From the NCBI GenBank assembly GCA_045602385.1, contig JAZSBL010000040.1, forward strand, positions 1-64,000: 64,000 nucleotides of DNA, read 5' to 3'. Positions 16,536 through 24,885 of this stretch are shown here, one piece after another. Under the pieces are notes generated by a model that was not told the origin of the DNA, ran no database searches, and saw only the letters and a program-made list of their open reading frames with translations. This DNA is from SVTX01 sp045602385 (GTDB taxonomy: Bacteria; Bacillota; Clostridia; Oscillospirales; CAG-272). How positions within the stretch are numbered: the first letter of the stretch is position 1; the number at the start of each line of letters is the position of its first letter. Position numbers and translations under genes: made by a program.

Positions 16536-16588
16536 GGGCTTCTATTTTAGCCTAAATCTGCCTATAATGAATTTAGTTATCAGAAACC

Positions 16589-16622
16589 AGAAAAAGCAGG
16601 ACTTTATTTGTCCTGCTTTAAT
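16589..16622 (-). terminator. terminator overlapping the four-helix-bundle gene end
   Basis: Stem AAAGCAGGAC/GTCCTGCTTT (about 16593-16602 with 16610-16619). The stem includes the last codons and stop of the upstream minus-strand gene. Confidence 0.65.
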
Positions 16623-16960
16623 TTGTTTTCTATAGTAATGCACGATGCAGTAAGCATTCTCTTTATTCTGCCGCAAAGATTTCTGTGAGTTTTGAACGTC
16701 TGCTCGTCTATTACACCCGACGCCAAAATCAGCTTAAGCCAGCTTTCGGTTTCCGCACATTCTTTGCGCGCGATTTCAAGCTTCGAATGCATATCGGCGA
16801 GGCTTTGTGGGTATTGTGCCTCCGTTATATTGGCAAAGACACTTGATGAGGATTTCTTTATTTGGAAAATGGTATTAGCATCAACTTTATGTTCGATGCA
16901 AAGCTTGGCTATTTGAATAGCCAATTCTTCGCTATATTCTAAAAGCAAATTCCGCTTCAT
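16604..16960 (-). CDS. four-helix bundle protein (S23 / 23S-rRNA intervening-sequence type)
   Basis: A 118-residue helical protein of the four-helix-bundle family first noticed as ORFs inside rRNA intervening sequences (pattern: EYSEELAIQIAKLC, then a Gln/Lys helix, SSSSVFANITEAQ, ARKECAETESWLKLI). The biochemical function is unknown; family members form pentameric bundles. Start ATG 16960, with AAGGAG ten bases away; an ATG eight codons upstream lacks a ribosome site. It stands alone beside a palindrome mosaic and tRNA genes, a place typical of this mobile-like gene family. Confidence 0.85.
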   Translation of the reverse strand: MKRNLLLEYSEELAIQIAKLCIEHKVDANTIFQIKKSSSSVFANITEAQYPQSLADMHSKLEIARKECAETESWLKLILASGVIDEQTFKTHRNLCGRIKRMLTASCITIENKLKQDK

Positions 16961-16984
16961 ATCAATTATTCTCCTTCTTGCCAA

Positions 16985-17185
16985 ATCGCGACGAAGTCGC
17001 GTATGGAATCATCCCGTAGGGATGCATGGAATCCGCAACTTGTTGCGGTATGGAATCGCGGCGAAGTCGCGTATGGAATCAAGCCGACCATGATGCACGC
17101 TAGCGCGTGATGCCATTCACGTCTCCGACGTGATTCCATACCGTCGCGTTGCGACGAATGCCATGCCAAGCCTGTCGGCTTGGAT
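16985..17185. repeat. mosaic of eight short perfect palindromes with ATGGAATC-type spacers
   Basis: Palindromes at 16987-17001, 17011-17023, 17033-17048, 17057-17071, 17096-17109, 17117-17133, 17142-17156 and 17166-17183. The first four are joined by TATGGAATC; in the last part the spacer appears inverted (GATTCCATAC). Stems differ in sequence but keep 5-7 bp and a 2-4 base loop. No credible ORF crosses it. This is a repeat cluster, not a CRISPR, because the stems vary and the spacer is the constant part. Confidence 0.7.
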
Positions 17186-17186
17186 A

Positions 17187-17226
17187 AAAAAGAGCTAAAT
17201 CGATAATCGATTTAGCTCTTTTTTTC
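17187..17226 (-). terminator. strong intrinsic terminator
   Basis: A perfect stem AAAAAAGAGCTAAATCGA / TCGATTTAGCTCTTTTTT with a 3-base loop and long T-run. It is directly downstream (minus strand) of the candidate RNA at 17227-17342, which argues that this RNA is transcribed. Confidence 0.85.
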
Positions 17227-17342
17227 TGGTGACCCGTACGGGAATCTGAACCCTGACGTGCGAAAGTAAAATTTATTCCTTCACCATTCTGCCGCACGTC
17301 TAATACCAAGCCGCTTTGCGGCTGGTAGTGGGTTCAGATTCG
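17227..17342 (-). ncRNA. candidate structured RNA with a three-way junction and tRNA-Glu-like 3' end
   Basis: Stem P1: 17242-17253 with 17330-17341, 12 perfect pairs. Inside are two hairpins: 17255-17262 with 17293-17300 (8 pairs, 30-base loop) and 17305-17314 with 17318-17326 (9 pairs, one bulged base). The 3' part (minus strand) repeats the last 20 bases of the neighbouring tRNA-Glu including CCA (17227-17246 equals 17397-17416), then a strong terminator follows. No normal cloverleaf can be drawn. It is either an uncharacterised small RNA or the relic of an insertion at the tRNA 3' end. Confidence 0.45.
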
Positions 17343-17359
17343 GTGAGGGGATTAGCAAA

Positions 17360-17393
17360 AAGAAAAAGGAGTAGCGATGCTACTCCTTTTTCT
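17360..17393 (-). terminator. terminator of the tRNA-Met/tRNA-Glu transcript
   Basis: Perfect stem AAAAAGGAGTAGC/GCTACTCCTTTTT with loop GAT, four bases past the CCA end of tRNA-Glu on the minus strand. Confidence 0.85.
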
Positions 17394-17396
17394 TTT

Positions 17397-17471
17397 TGGT
17401 GACCCGTACGGGAATCGAACCCATGTTACAGCCGTGAAAGGGCCGTGTCTTAACCGCTTGACCAACGGGCC
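17397..17471 (-). tRNA. tRNA-Glu (anticodon TTC)
   Basis: A 75-base cloverleaf with encoded CCA. The 7-bp acceptor begins GGCCCGT, the anticodon loop is CTTTCAC giving TTC, and the T-arm is GGGTTCGAATCCC. It is second in a two-tRNA transcript, 29 bases after tRNA-Met, and reads GAA/GAG. Confidence 0.95.
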
Positions 17472-17500
17472 TTATATTCACTACGGCTGTAATGAATATA

Positions 17501-17577
17501 TGGTAGCGGAAGTCGGACTTGAACCAACGACCATTCGGGTATGAACCGAGCGCTCTAGCCAACTGAGCTATTCCGCC
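17501..17577 (-). tRNA. tRNA-Met (anticodon CAT, elongator type)
   Basis: A 77-base cloverleaf with encoded CCA. The acceptor starts GGCGGAA, the D-arm is AGCTCAGTTGGCTAGAGC, and the anticodon loop TTCATAC gives CAT. A G-U closing pair (rather than the C-A mismatch of an initiator) and the overall similarity to bacillar elongator tRNA-Met favour the elongator over initiator or Ile2. Confidence 0.93.
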
Positions 17578-17621
17578 ATATTTATTCGCCAAAACCTTGC
17601 CGTTTTGCCGAACGCTTAGGT

Positions 17622-17650
17622 ATTATATCACATAAATACCGTTTTGTCAA
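17622..17650 (-). promoter_or_regulatory. consensus promoter of the tRNA-Met/tRNA-Glu unit
   Basis: On the minus strand TTGACA (17650-17645), 17 bases, TATAAT (17627-17622). This is a full consensus match, as expected for stable RNA genes. Confidence 0.88.
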
Positions 17651-17698
17651 CATGTTTTTTCAAATTTTATAAAAAATTTTTGCGGCGTATAAAACCCG

Positions 17699-17735
17699 AC
17701 CTTGGGGCCTTCGTTATATGAAAGCCCCAAGGCTT
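17699..17735 (-). terminator. terminator of the Gld-type operon
   Basis: Stem CTTGGGGC/GCCCCAAG around a 13-base loop, directly after the stop codon of the DUF4340-like gene. No long T-run follows, so termination may be partial. Confidence 0.6.
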
Positions 17736-17739
17736 ATTA

Positions 17740-20700
17740 TCAGTATTTTTGGTTTGAATATACAGGAGTTCCGTTTGCCACCTTTTGGGCGTCCTCTATC
17801 ACCTTTCGCACAAAGCTGTAAAGCACGTCAAAGTTTCCGTATGCCGCCTCGCTTGAGGATCCGTTTTCTCCGACCACCTCAATTGTCAGATATGCGCGTC
17901 TTTCGCTGTAACGGTAGAATCTGTATACGATCTCCCTCTCGTTGCCCTTAAAATCCGATGCCTTTATCGTGATCTTAAGAACACAAGCCTCCTCATTACC
18001 CGAAACAAAGTCATCGAGATGGCGGAAGGCATCCTTTTGGGATTCATCAAGATCCGCAAGGCCCTCGAACGATGCGGTAAGAAGGTATTTGTATAGCTCT
18101 TGGAAGTTCTGCATTGCCGTTGCGGTCTTGGACGACGCGGTAAAGCCCTCGCGCTCTATCACGTAATCAAGCAGCTTGCCGTTGCATATAACGTCCGATA
18201 TATATGTCGGATTTGAAAGCACGCTCACTCTGCCGAAATCACCCGTGGCAGTATCGACAAGCACGCATATTCCGCCCTCAAGAACGTAATATTCGCACTC
18301 GCCCCATACGCCAATGGTGCATTCGGTGCTAAGCAAGCTCTGCCATTCCTTCTTTACCTTATTGTAAGCCTGCAGCGTGCCGCTCTCCTCGTCATACTGG
18401 ATATTCTTATCCGTTAAGGGATAGAAGGTATCGGGATATCTTGTCAGATTTCCGTTTGAGTCGTAAAGCGGAGGGATAGTAACCGCGCGCTCCGCAAGTC
18501 TGCTTGTGGTATCATCGGCAAGGTAAACTCCGCAGCTTACTCCGTCAATGATCACCCATTCGCCGGTTTTCTTATCAATAAATACGTTCTCCCCCTTCGA
18601 GGTAACGAAAAGACTTCCCTCACCCCATGCTCCTCGGCTGTACTTGCCGTACGTGGCGTCGATCTTTTGGCCGACTGCGGAAGACTTGTTTGCGAAGAAC
18701 AAGAATCCGTTACGCGTCATGAAATACGGAGATTCGTAGGCCTTTTGTCCTACCACTACCTCTCCCTGTCCTATTTGATTTCCGTTAAGATCGGAGCACA
18801 GCACCTGCGCCACGAGGACGTACTCTCCGCCGCTGTATATGACGTCATAGTAGTAATACAGTATCGCATCCGAACTGCCGTCACCGTCGGTATCCACTTG
18901 ACTTGACTCGGAGAAGATGTAGTTCGTATCGGCTCTCTGACCACCGCTGTAAGACACGGGAGTTATGAGATAATCACCCGAATAGAAGGATCTCACCGCC
19001 TCGCCCGAGCTCATAAGGACGTATTTGCCCTGCTTATTCTTTTCAATAGTGTATTTTTTATCGCCGACATTTATACTTCTTCCGCTCTCGGCAATGTATC
19101 CAAGGTATTTGGAGGCGGTGTCCTCAAGCGTGAACTCCGTGCTGAATGCGGGAGACTCTATAAGTATACTGTCAACGTCGGATATATTCAGTTGGATATA
19201 GCTTTGATCATACCAATACGATTCATCCCATTCAAGGAATGCAAAGCTTGATTCCTTTATAGAGACTATCATATCATAGACCTGCGAATAGGCGTAATAT
19301 ATTCCGCCCTCCTGCCTTGCGCTTATTTCAACGTAATTTTCGACGTATGTCTCCTCCCCCTTCTCGTTAGTGGTCTTAAAGAAATAGGAAACCACGTACG
19401 CGGGATTAAGAAGCCCATATTCATCAAGCTCCTCGTCAGAGGGGGAAAGCTTAACGACCTCGGAGAACTCGGTCTGATAGAAGCCTTGCAGCATAAGGTC
19501 TACGTTGCCGCCGTTCAAATAATAGCCCGCATTGTATTCCATGTTGGAGAGATAAGGCACGTATGCATTCATACTGCCCTGTCTTTCCGAGGTTTCATAA
19601 AATGAGAAATCGCACATTTTTCTGCTATACTCAAGGAAAAGCCTTTCATATTCAGCCATAAATTCCTCACTGCCCGCATCCTCCGCCGTAAATTTCTCGG
19701 AGAGTGCAGCATAGATAGCGGTGTAGTCGATATCACGGTATATTATGAAATCCTTAACGTTAAAATACTCGGCAAGACCCATCTCATAGACAATCTGAGG
19801 GGTTACGAAGTTTTCTATCCTTCCGACAAGCAGCTCGTAGCCGTTGAAGCCGTCGGTAAGAGCGATCGTGGTCAATGTCAGCACGTAAACGGTTTCTCGC
19901 GCACTTTGCTCTTTCCCGTTTACGCATCCGCCCTCGTATTTTGCGTAGTATCCGTCACCCGTAACGGTAACGTCACCCACCAGCACCTTGTGATAATCGC
20001 CGTTTTTCGCGGTAATCACGTAATAGGTTGGCGTGTACTCGTATTCCACGGTGACCTCGTTGCCGTCGTCATCGGTCTCTACCCTCTCGCGCATCTCCGC
20101 GGCAAGTCCGTACTCAGCGTAGTCGACGCGTCCGTCCTCAAGCCTTACGGGACTTTCAAGTCGTCTTGACGCGACCGCGGAGCCGCACGTGCTTGCAAAT
20201 TGGGCAAAGCTAAGTGAGGAATAGGGAGTATCCTCGTGTCCCTCTATAACGAATTTGTAGTTTGCATCTCTTAAGAACTTATACGTACCGTTCAGGTTGT
20301 GAACCTCAATAGACTCGATTATCTGGGACGGCTCCTTGACCGAATGCTCGTCATAGGTCATGCTGTTAAACAATGAAACGTAATAATCATAAAACTGCGT
20401 TTCGGTTCCCTCGATTTCCGGGACGACCTTGATCGTAGTCTTGCCGGTCTCTCCGTCAACGTGCACTATGGTTCCTATCGCGGTAATATAGCATTTTTCA
20501 TTTTTAAAATCAACCGTTCCGCACACCTCGCCGTCCTTGTAGCAAAGAGCGTATACACCGTCTATCTTCTTGACAAGATAAACGTCGCCGTTTATATCCT
20601 CAAAGGTGTATATATCGGCAAGATAAAGCACGACTGCAAGCGCAGCAATAAGAAGCAGTATAGCCGCCGCGATACATATCGCTGCGATCCTCTGCTTGTG

Positions 20701-20769
20701 TAGCATATTGCTTCGCTTCACACGCGCAGGCGCGCTCAAGCCTCGGTTGGTTTCATTTTTTATAGGCAT
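17740..20769 (-). CDS. large membrane-anchored DUF4340-like protein
   Basis: A 1009-residue protein with one N-terminal membrane segment (about residues 29-52, IAAICIAAAILLLIAALAVVLYL) and a long outer part made of beta-rich repeated units. These are Tyr/Asp/Glu-rich, with recurring patterns like YKFVIEG and GKYVLMS. This fits DUF4340, usually found with GldG-type ABC systems but normally 300-500 residues; here the module seems duplicated. It is the last gene of the operon and 34 bases after the GldG-like gene. It probably works in the cell envelope with the ABC complex; the substrate is unknown. The ATG at 20769 has only a moderate AAGGA; a later ATG (20706) is possible. Confidence 0.72.
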   Translation of the reverse strand: MPIKNETNRGLSAPARVKRSNMLHKQRIAAICIAAAILLLIAALAVVLYLADIYTFEDINGDVYLVKKIDGVYALCYKDGEVCGTVDFKNEKCYITAIGTIVHVDGETGKTTIKVVPEIEGTETQFYDYYVSLFNSMTYDEHSVKEPSQIIESIEVHNLNGTYKFLRDANYKFVIEGHEDTPYSSLSFAQFASTCGSAVASRRLESPVRLEDGRVDYAEYGLAAEMRERVETDDDGNEVTVEYEYTPTYYVITAKNGDYHKVLVGDVTVTGDGYYAKYEGGCVNGKEQSARETVYVLTLTTIALTDGFNGYELLVGRIENFVTPQIVYEMGLAEYFNVKDFIIYRDIDYTAIYAALSEKFTAEDAGSEEFMAEYERLFLEYSRKMCDFSFYETSERQGSMNAYVPYLSNMEYNAGYYLNGGNVDLMLQGFYQTEFSEVVKLSPSDEELDEYGLLNPAYVVSYFFKTTNEKGEETYVENYVEISARQEGGIYYAYSQVYDMIVSIKESSFAFLEWDESYWYDQSYIQLNISDVDSILIESPAFSTEFTLEDTASKYLGYIAESGRSINVGDKKYTIEKNKQGKYVLMSSGEAVRSFYSGDYLITPVSYSGGQRADTNYIFSESSQVDTDGDGSSDAILYYYYDVIYSGGEYVLVAQVLCSDLNGNQIGQGEVVVGQKAYESPYFMTRNGFLFFANKSSAVGQKIDATYGKYSRGAWGEGSLFVTSKGENVFIDKKTGEWVIIDGVSCGVYLADDTTSRLAERAVTIPPLYDSNGNLTRYPDTFYPLTDKNIQYDEESGTLQAYNKVKKEWQSLLSTECTIGVWGECEYYVLEGGICVLVDTATGDFGRVSVLSNPTYISDVICNGKLLDYVIEREGFTASSKTATAMQNFQELYKYLLTASFEGLADLDESQKDAFRHLDDFVSGNEEACVLKITIKASDFKGNEREIVYRFYRYSERRAYLTIEVVGENGSSSEAAYGNFDVLYSFVRKVIEDAQKVANGTPVYSNQKY

Positions 20770-20803
20770 AATTGTAAAATTTTCCTTTTGCTTTTTACTG
20801 TTT

Positions 20804-22525
20804 TTATCTCTTCCTGCGTCTGATAACGATAACGCTACCCACGCAAAGAGTTATCATTGCGGGTATGACCGTGAGGCATATAAGCCAGGTCGTTGCCTGT
20901 GAGGTGAATATGGGATTATTCGCCGCGCCGTCTATATCGTACACGTAAAACGCCTTGAGATTGATATTCGCCGGAACCGCCTCACCACCCGTTCTTCGAA
21001 GAGCGGAAAGAATAACGTCGGTATTTCCGTACGCAGCCGAATCAAGCGCATCGTTCGACAAAAAGTCCGTTGAGGCCAAGGACAAAACGTAAGAAGAACG
21101 GTCAATGCTCGTGTAACTGCTCTCCTGCTTTATTCTTGACTCCTTTGTAACGGTCATAAGGCCGAAAAGGTCCTCATCCGCCGCTATCTCGTATATCTCT
21201 CCGCCGACGTACGCGGATGCGGTATCGTAGCTTGAGAACACGTTTGTTATCATACGGCTGACACCGTTATGATAGTATGAATAGTAGGCATATGCATCAA
21301 CTCCGTTTTCTACGTCTGCAGGAACGAAATTTTTAACGTAGCTCGCAGAGGGCTTTATAGCGGTAGGCTTACCGAAAATCACCATTGGCGGATAGCTTTG
21401 ACGCTGAAGGTCATACGTAAGACCGTCAGAAACGCCCTCCTCGCCATATTTTCCTACGACAATATCGCCTCTACCCACGTCGGTGCAGTTTTGTGTGTCC
21501 CTGACAGCGTAATTTTCACGCTCTCCCGCGCCGTTATCGGCTCTTGCGACAGCAATTCCCCACTCCGAGAGGTATTCCTCAAGATTTTTATGCTGAGGGG
21601 TCTCTCTTGAGCAAATATAGAAAAACGCATTGGACCCCTCAAGATATCTGTCAAGCTTGTCTATCTCGCTGACACCGTTCTCACCAAGCGACCCGTAAGC
21701 CTTAAAATCGCTTTGCGGATCGAACGTTATCATCATTCTGCAATTTTCGGGGATCTCGTCCTTTTCAAGATCAAGATACACAATATCGTATCCCGCGCCG
21801 CCAATAAGCTTTATAAAGGTGGAATATTCCTCACGCACCTTACCATCAGCATCAAAAAGGCTCTCTCCGTGGTTTGTTGTGATAGCGCAAATAGGAGATT
21901 CCGCTCTGGTAAGCGCAAGAATCATAGCGGAAAGCTTCTGCTCGCCGTTGTATGCCCAAGCGTAATCCTTGCCGTCATCCTGATAATAAAACGAGCTTGA
22001 GCTGTGAACGAGATATTCGCTTCCAAACTCTACGATAACGTCGTTTTCATATATCGTGGATGCGGATGTAGTCTTAAATTTTTGTACGGAAGAGGGGTTT
22101 TGTCTTATATTTTCATACCGCACGTCAACATATTCGGAGAATTTCTTTTCAAGTGAGCGCGCAGTTATGCTGATATAGCGCATTTTCTCGTCGCCCTCTA
22201 TAATATCCTTATCCGAGCAAAAAATTATATTGACCTTGATCGGCTCCTCTCCGCGTACCGCCCTGTTCTCATTAACAGTCTTGATCATCGGAATGACCTC
22301 TGTGCTTATAAGGGCTTCGCAGGATTCGGAAAGCGTATACATCGTGGACTCTCCGTCAGCGTATCTCACCTCGGACATATCCACATACCAGAGTCCGGCG
22401 TCTGCCAAAAGCGTGAACACCAAGCCAAATATTATTACCAAAACCGTCACATGCGCGGTCACAAGCGTTATTCTCTTTCCGCTTTTCGCACGCGTGGACT
22501 TTGTTTCCTCTGCTCTGTCCATCAT
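20804..22525 (-). CDS. GldG-family protein, second paralogue
   Basis: A 573-residue envelope protein with membrane segments near residues 20-42 and 545-566, ending in a basic tail (VIRRRKR). The outer portion matches GldG/ABC-type uncharacterised proteins: a thioredoxin-like region (KVNIIFCSDKDII), then CAITTNHGES and the DEIPENCRMMITFDPQSDF region. The same landmarks occur in the same order in the upstream gene (CYVTVNHGEE, DEIPEDCEILLTFNPKKDL), so the two arose by duplication. It carries GAGGAGG before the ATG. Confidence 0.8.
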   Translation of the reverse strand: MMDRAEETKSTRAKSGKRITLVTAHVTVLVIIFGLVFTLLADAGLWYVDMSEVRYADGESTMYTLSESCEALISTEVIPMIKTVNENRAVRGEEPIKVNIIFCSDKDIIEGDEKMRYISITARSLEKKFSEYVDVRYENIRQNPSSVQKFKTTSASTIYENDVIVEFGSEYLVHSSSSFYYQDDGKDYAWAYNGEQKLSAMILALTRAESPICAITTNHGESLFDADGKVREEYSTFIKLIGGAGYDIVYLDLEKDEIPENCRMMITFDPQSDFKAYGSLGENGVSEIDKLDRYLEGSNAFFYICSRETPQHKNLEEYLSEWGIAVARADNGAGERENYAVRDTQNCTDVGRGDIVVGKYGEEGVSDGLTYDLQRQSYPPMVIFGKPTAIKPSASYVKNFVPADVENGVDAYAYYSYYHNGVSRMITNVFSSYDTASAYVGGEIYEIAADEDLFGLMTVTKESRIKQESSYTSIDRSSYVLSLASTDFLSNDALDSAAYGNTDVILSALRRTGGEAVPANINLKAFYVYDIDGAANNPIFTSQATTWLICLTVIPAMITLCVGSVIVIRRRKR

Positions 22526-22559
22526 CAGCCTACGCCTCCTCTCTGTAAAAATACTTTGC

Positions 22560-24092
22560 TCATCTGTTTCTTCTCCTGACGATCACCACAGTGCCGATCG
22601 TAGCAGTCGCGATCAAGGGAAGAGCCACCATGACCACGGTTATTATAGTAGCATCGCGTGTTGTAAGACTTGAAATATCGGTCTGGCCCATAGGCTTTGA
22701 TACAAGGGTCGATGGCGCATTGTCCTTACCCATATAGCGAATTATCTCGCCTATCGCCCTGCTGTTTCCAAGTGAGGCCGACTGGAGCGCGTCACCGGAT
22801 GCAAAATCAGTAGATGCCGATGCAATAAGATATGATTTTTCACCGTTTGCGCAGGCCTGCTCGGTCATAGACATGAGGATAAAGTCCTCATCAGATGCGC
22901 GCGATACGGCGCGACCGTCCGCCCAGGCTACCGCGGTGGAATTAGCCGAAAAGATCGTGGAGAGCGTACGGTTCGTTTCCGCGGAAACAAAATTTCCATT
23001 CCCGTCCGCGACAAAGGCAGAGGATACCGACATATACGTCGTGTTTCCAAAGGCCGCAGGGGATTTGACCCCCTTTGCAAGCTCTGCCGCAGCTCCGCTC
23101 TGCGCGGGAGCCGCAACGACCGTGTATCCGTCACCGGTAAGCGAATTCGCGCTATCCTTCACAAGATAGCATGCCTCTATCCCCTCGTCGGTCGTCTTGT
23201 GCATATAATTTACACCCCAAGAGGACAAAAAGCCCTCAAAATTCTCAAATCCACCCGATGCAAAGGTGTCCGCGGACAAAAATACCATGTATTTTCCGCC
23301 GCTCGCCATGAACTTCTCAAGACGGGCAACCTCCGATACCTCGCTCGTCTCACCGCTCACGGTAAGATCCTTCTTGGGGTTGAATGTCAAAAGGATCTCA
23401 CAATCCTCAGGTATCTCGTCAGCATAGAGATCCAGCGTTCCGACAGTATATCCCGCCTGAGCCATAACTCTGACAAGCTCCTGATCGGCAAATTCCTCGC
23501 CGTGATTTACCGTAACGTAGCACATAGGAGTGTTTTTCTGCGTAACTCTCATAAGAGCCGACGCGATGAGTATCTCACCGTTGTACGCTACCGCAACACT
23601 CTCGTAATTTACAGTTTCATAGGCGTAAAAGTCTCTGAGATCTACCGTTTCGTGCTTGTCGCCGTATACGAAAACAACATCCATAACAGAATCCACGCCA
23701 TAGTAATTTGCCAAGGTAGGCTTTTCAAATACGTCAATGTAATCTATTTCGATCATATCGGTAAAAGTCTCCGCCACCTCAATAACAGAGTCGTAAACGT
23801 ATTTGTACATCTCCTCGGAGCGTATATTTTCCTTTGTATCGCAAAAGATTATTTTTATTTTACCGCCGCGCTCCGACAGTTCGGGGGAAACGTATTTTTC
23901 AATGTATTTACGACAGGGATCGCTAAGCTCATACACCTGCGGCCGACCCATCTCGCCGTACATCCAATCGTACCGCAGGGACAGTACCGCCGCAATTACG
24001 TTCAGGATGACTAGAGATGCCACCACCAGAACGCAAAGCAAAAGCGAAAGCGTGCCGTATCTCAGGCGGCGCCTGCTTACATTCTTCCTCAT
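22560..24092 (-). CDS. GldG-family protein, first paralogue
   Basis: A 510-residue envelope protein with the GldG layout. An N-terminal membrane helix is at about 16-38, followed by an outer domain with KIKIIFCDTKENI and VNHGEEFADQELV, and a C-terminal helix at about 480-502 followed by VIVRRRNR. In Flavobacterium GldG pairs with GldA (ATPase) and GldF (permease). Here the ATPase and permease genes are immediately upstream, so it should form the outer part of the same complex. It starts 12 bases after the permease stop codon with a GGGGGG ribosome site. Confidence 0.82.
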   Translation of the reverse strand: MRKNVSRRRLRYGTLSLLLCVLVVASLVILNVIAAVLSLRYDWMYGEMGRPQVYELSDPCRKYIEKYVSPELSERGGKIKIIFCDTKENIRSEEMYKYVYDSVIEVAETFTDMIEIDYIDVFEKPTLANYYGVDSVMDVVFVYGDKHETVDLRDFYAYETVNYESVAVAYNGEILIASALMRVTQKNTPMCYVTVNHGEEFADQELVRVMAQAGYTVGTLDLYADEIPEDCEILLTFNPKKDLTVSGETSEVSEVARLEKFMASGGKYMVFLSADTFASGGFENFEGFLSSWGVNYMHKTTDEGIEACYLVKDSANSLTGDGYTVVAAPAQSGAAAELAKGVKSPAAFGNTTYMSVSSAFVADGNGNFVSAETNRTLSTIFSANSTAVAWADGRAVSRASDEDFILMSMTEQACANGEKSYLIASASTDFASGDALQSASLGNSRAIGEIIRYMGKDNAPSTLVSKPMGQTDISSLTTRDATIITVVMVALPLIATATIGTVVIVRRRNR

Positions 24093-24104
24093 ATACCCCC
24101 CATA

Positions 24105-24851
24105 TCAGCTCCAACGGCGCTTTTCGTATACGCGCACCGTAAGAAAAACGAAAAGAAATACCAAGGATGCGAAATAAATAATTGCGCCCACATCGAATAT
24201 TCCGTTAGCGAAATTGGAGAATCGCGAGGTTACGCTTATCCAGGAGAGGACCAATCTTACAGCGTACACGTCGATAAGGGATGCAAAAAGACCGATCCCA
24301 ACAAAGCCAACGATCACCGCAACGCTGATCACCGCCGCTGCAAGCTGGTTTTCGCAAAGCGAGGAAATGAACGTGCCTATCGCGATAAATACTGCTCCGA
24401 TAAAGATCACACCTATAACGCAGCCCACGATCTCAGGTGTCACAGGCCCGATATTTATCGAATCGTCACCGAGATTGGCCTTTTCTGTCGCCGCGATAGC
24501 GTAAAGAGGGATCAGATTCACAAGAGACACGCCGACGCAGCCGAGGAAAAGAGTTATAGCCGCCAGGAACTTACCCAGAACCATACCCGTAATTGTGACG
24601 GGAGCGGTCAGCAGAAGCTGCTCGGTGCGTATTTTCCTCTCTTCGGAAAAAAGTCTCATTGTCAGCAAGGGGATAAGCACCACAAGCGAGTAGACCAATA
24701 CAGTAAAATACGAGCTTGTATCATAGCTTCCGGAAAGGATAGTCGTCATGCAGCATAAAAGTGCCGAAAAAACGAGAAATATCCCCACAAATATGTACCC
24801 TATCGGGTTTGTAAAATAGGAGCGCATCTCCTTTTTGTATATAGCGAACAT
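24105..24851 (-). CDS. ABC-2 type permease (GldF-like)
   Basis: A 248-residue permease. MFAIYKKEMRSYFTNPIGYIFVGIFLVF is the typical opening of GldF/CcmB-like ABC-2 permeases. Six membrane segments can be drawn, and the TMRLFSEERKIRTEQLLLTAPVT loop after the second helix is a family hallmark. It is the membrane partner of the ATPase 34 bases upstream. The ATG at 24851 is preceded by AAAGGA ten bases away; a TTG six codons earlier overlaps that site and is rejected. Confidence 0.88.
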   Translation of the reverse strand: MFAIYKKEMRSYFTNPIGYIFVGIFLVFSALLCCMTTILSGSYDTSSYFTVLVYSLVVLIPLLTMRLFSEERKIRTEQLLLTAPVTITGMVLGKFLAAITLFLGCVGVSLVNLIPLYAIAATEKANLGDDSINIGPVTPEIVGCVIGVIFIGAVFIAIGTFISSLCENQLAAAVISVAVIVGFVGIGLFASLIDVYAVRLVLSWISVTSRFSNFANGIFDVGAIIYFASLVFLFVFLTVRVYEKRRWS

Positions 24852-24885
24852 CGTGTTATGTCCTTTCAATCAAAATTCAGGCGTA

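Noticed and set aside
16966..17309. Short open frames across the palindrome mosaic
   Set aside because: They translate the repeats into Arg/His-rich nonsense and have no start signals.
17227..17342. A second, intact tRNA-Glu
   Set aside because: Only the 3' end matches; acceptor, D and anticodon arms cannot be folded, and the T-loop is altered.
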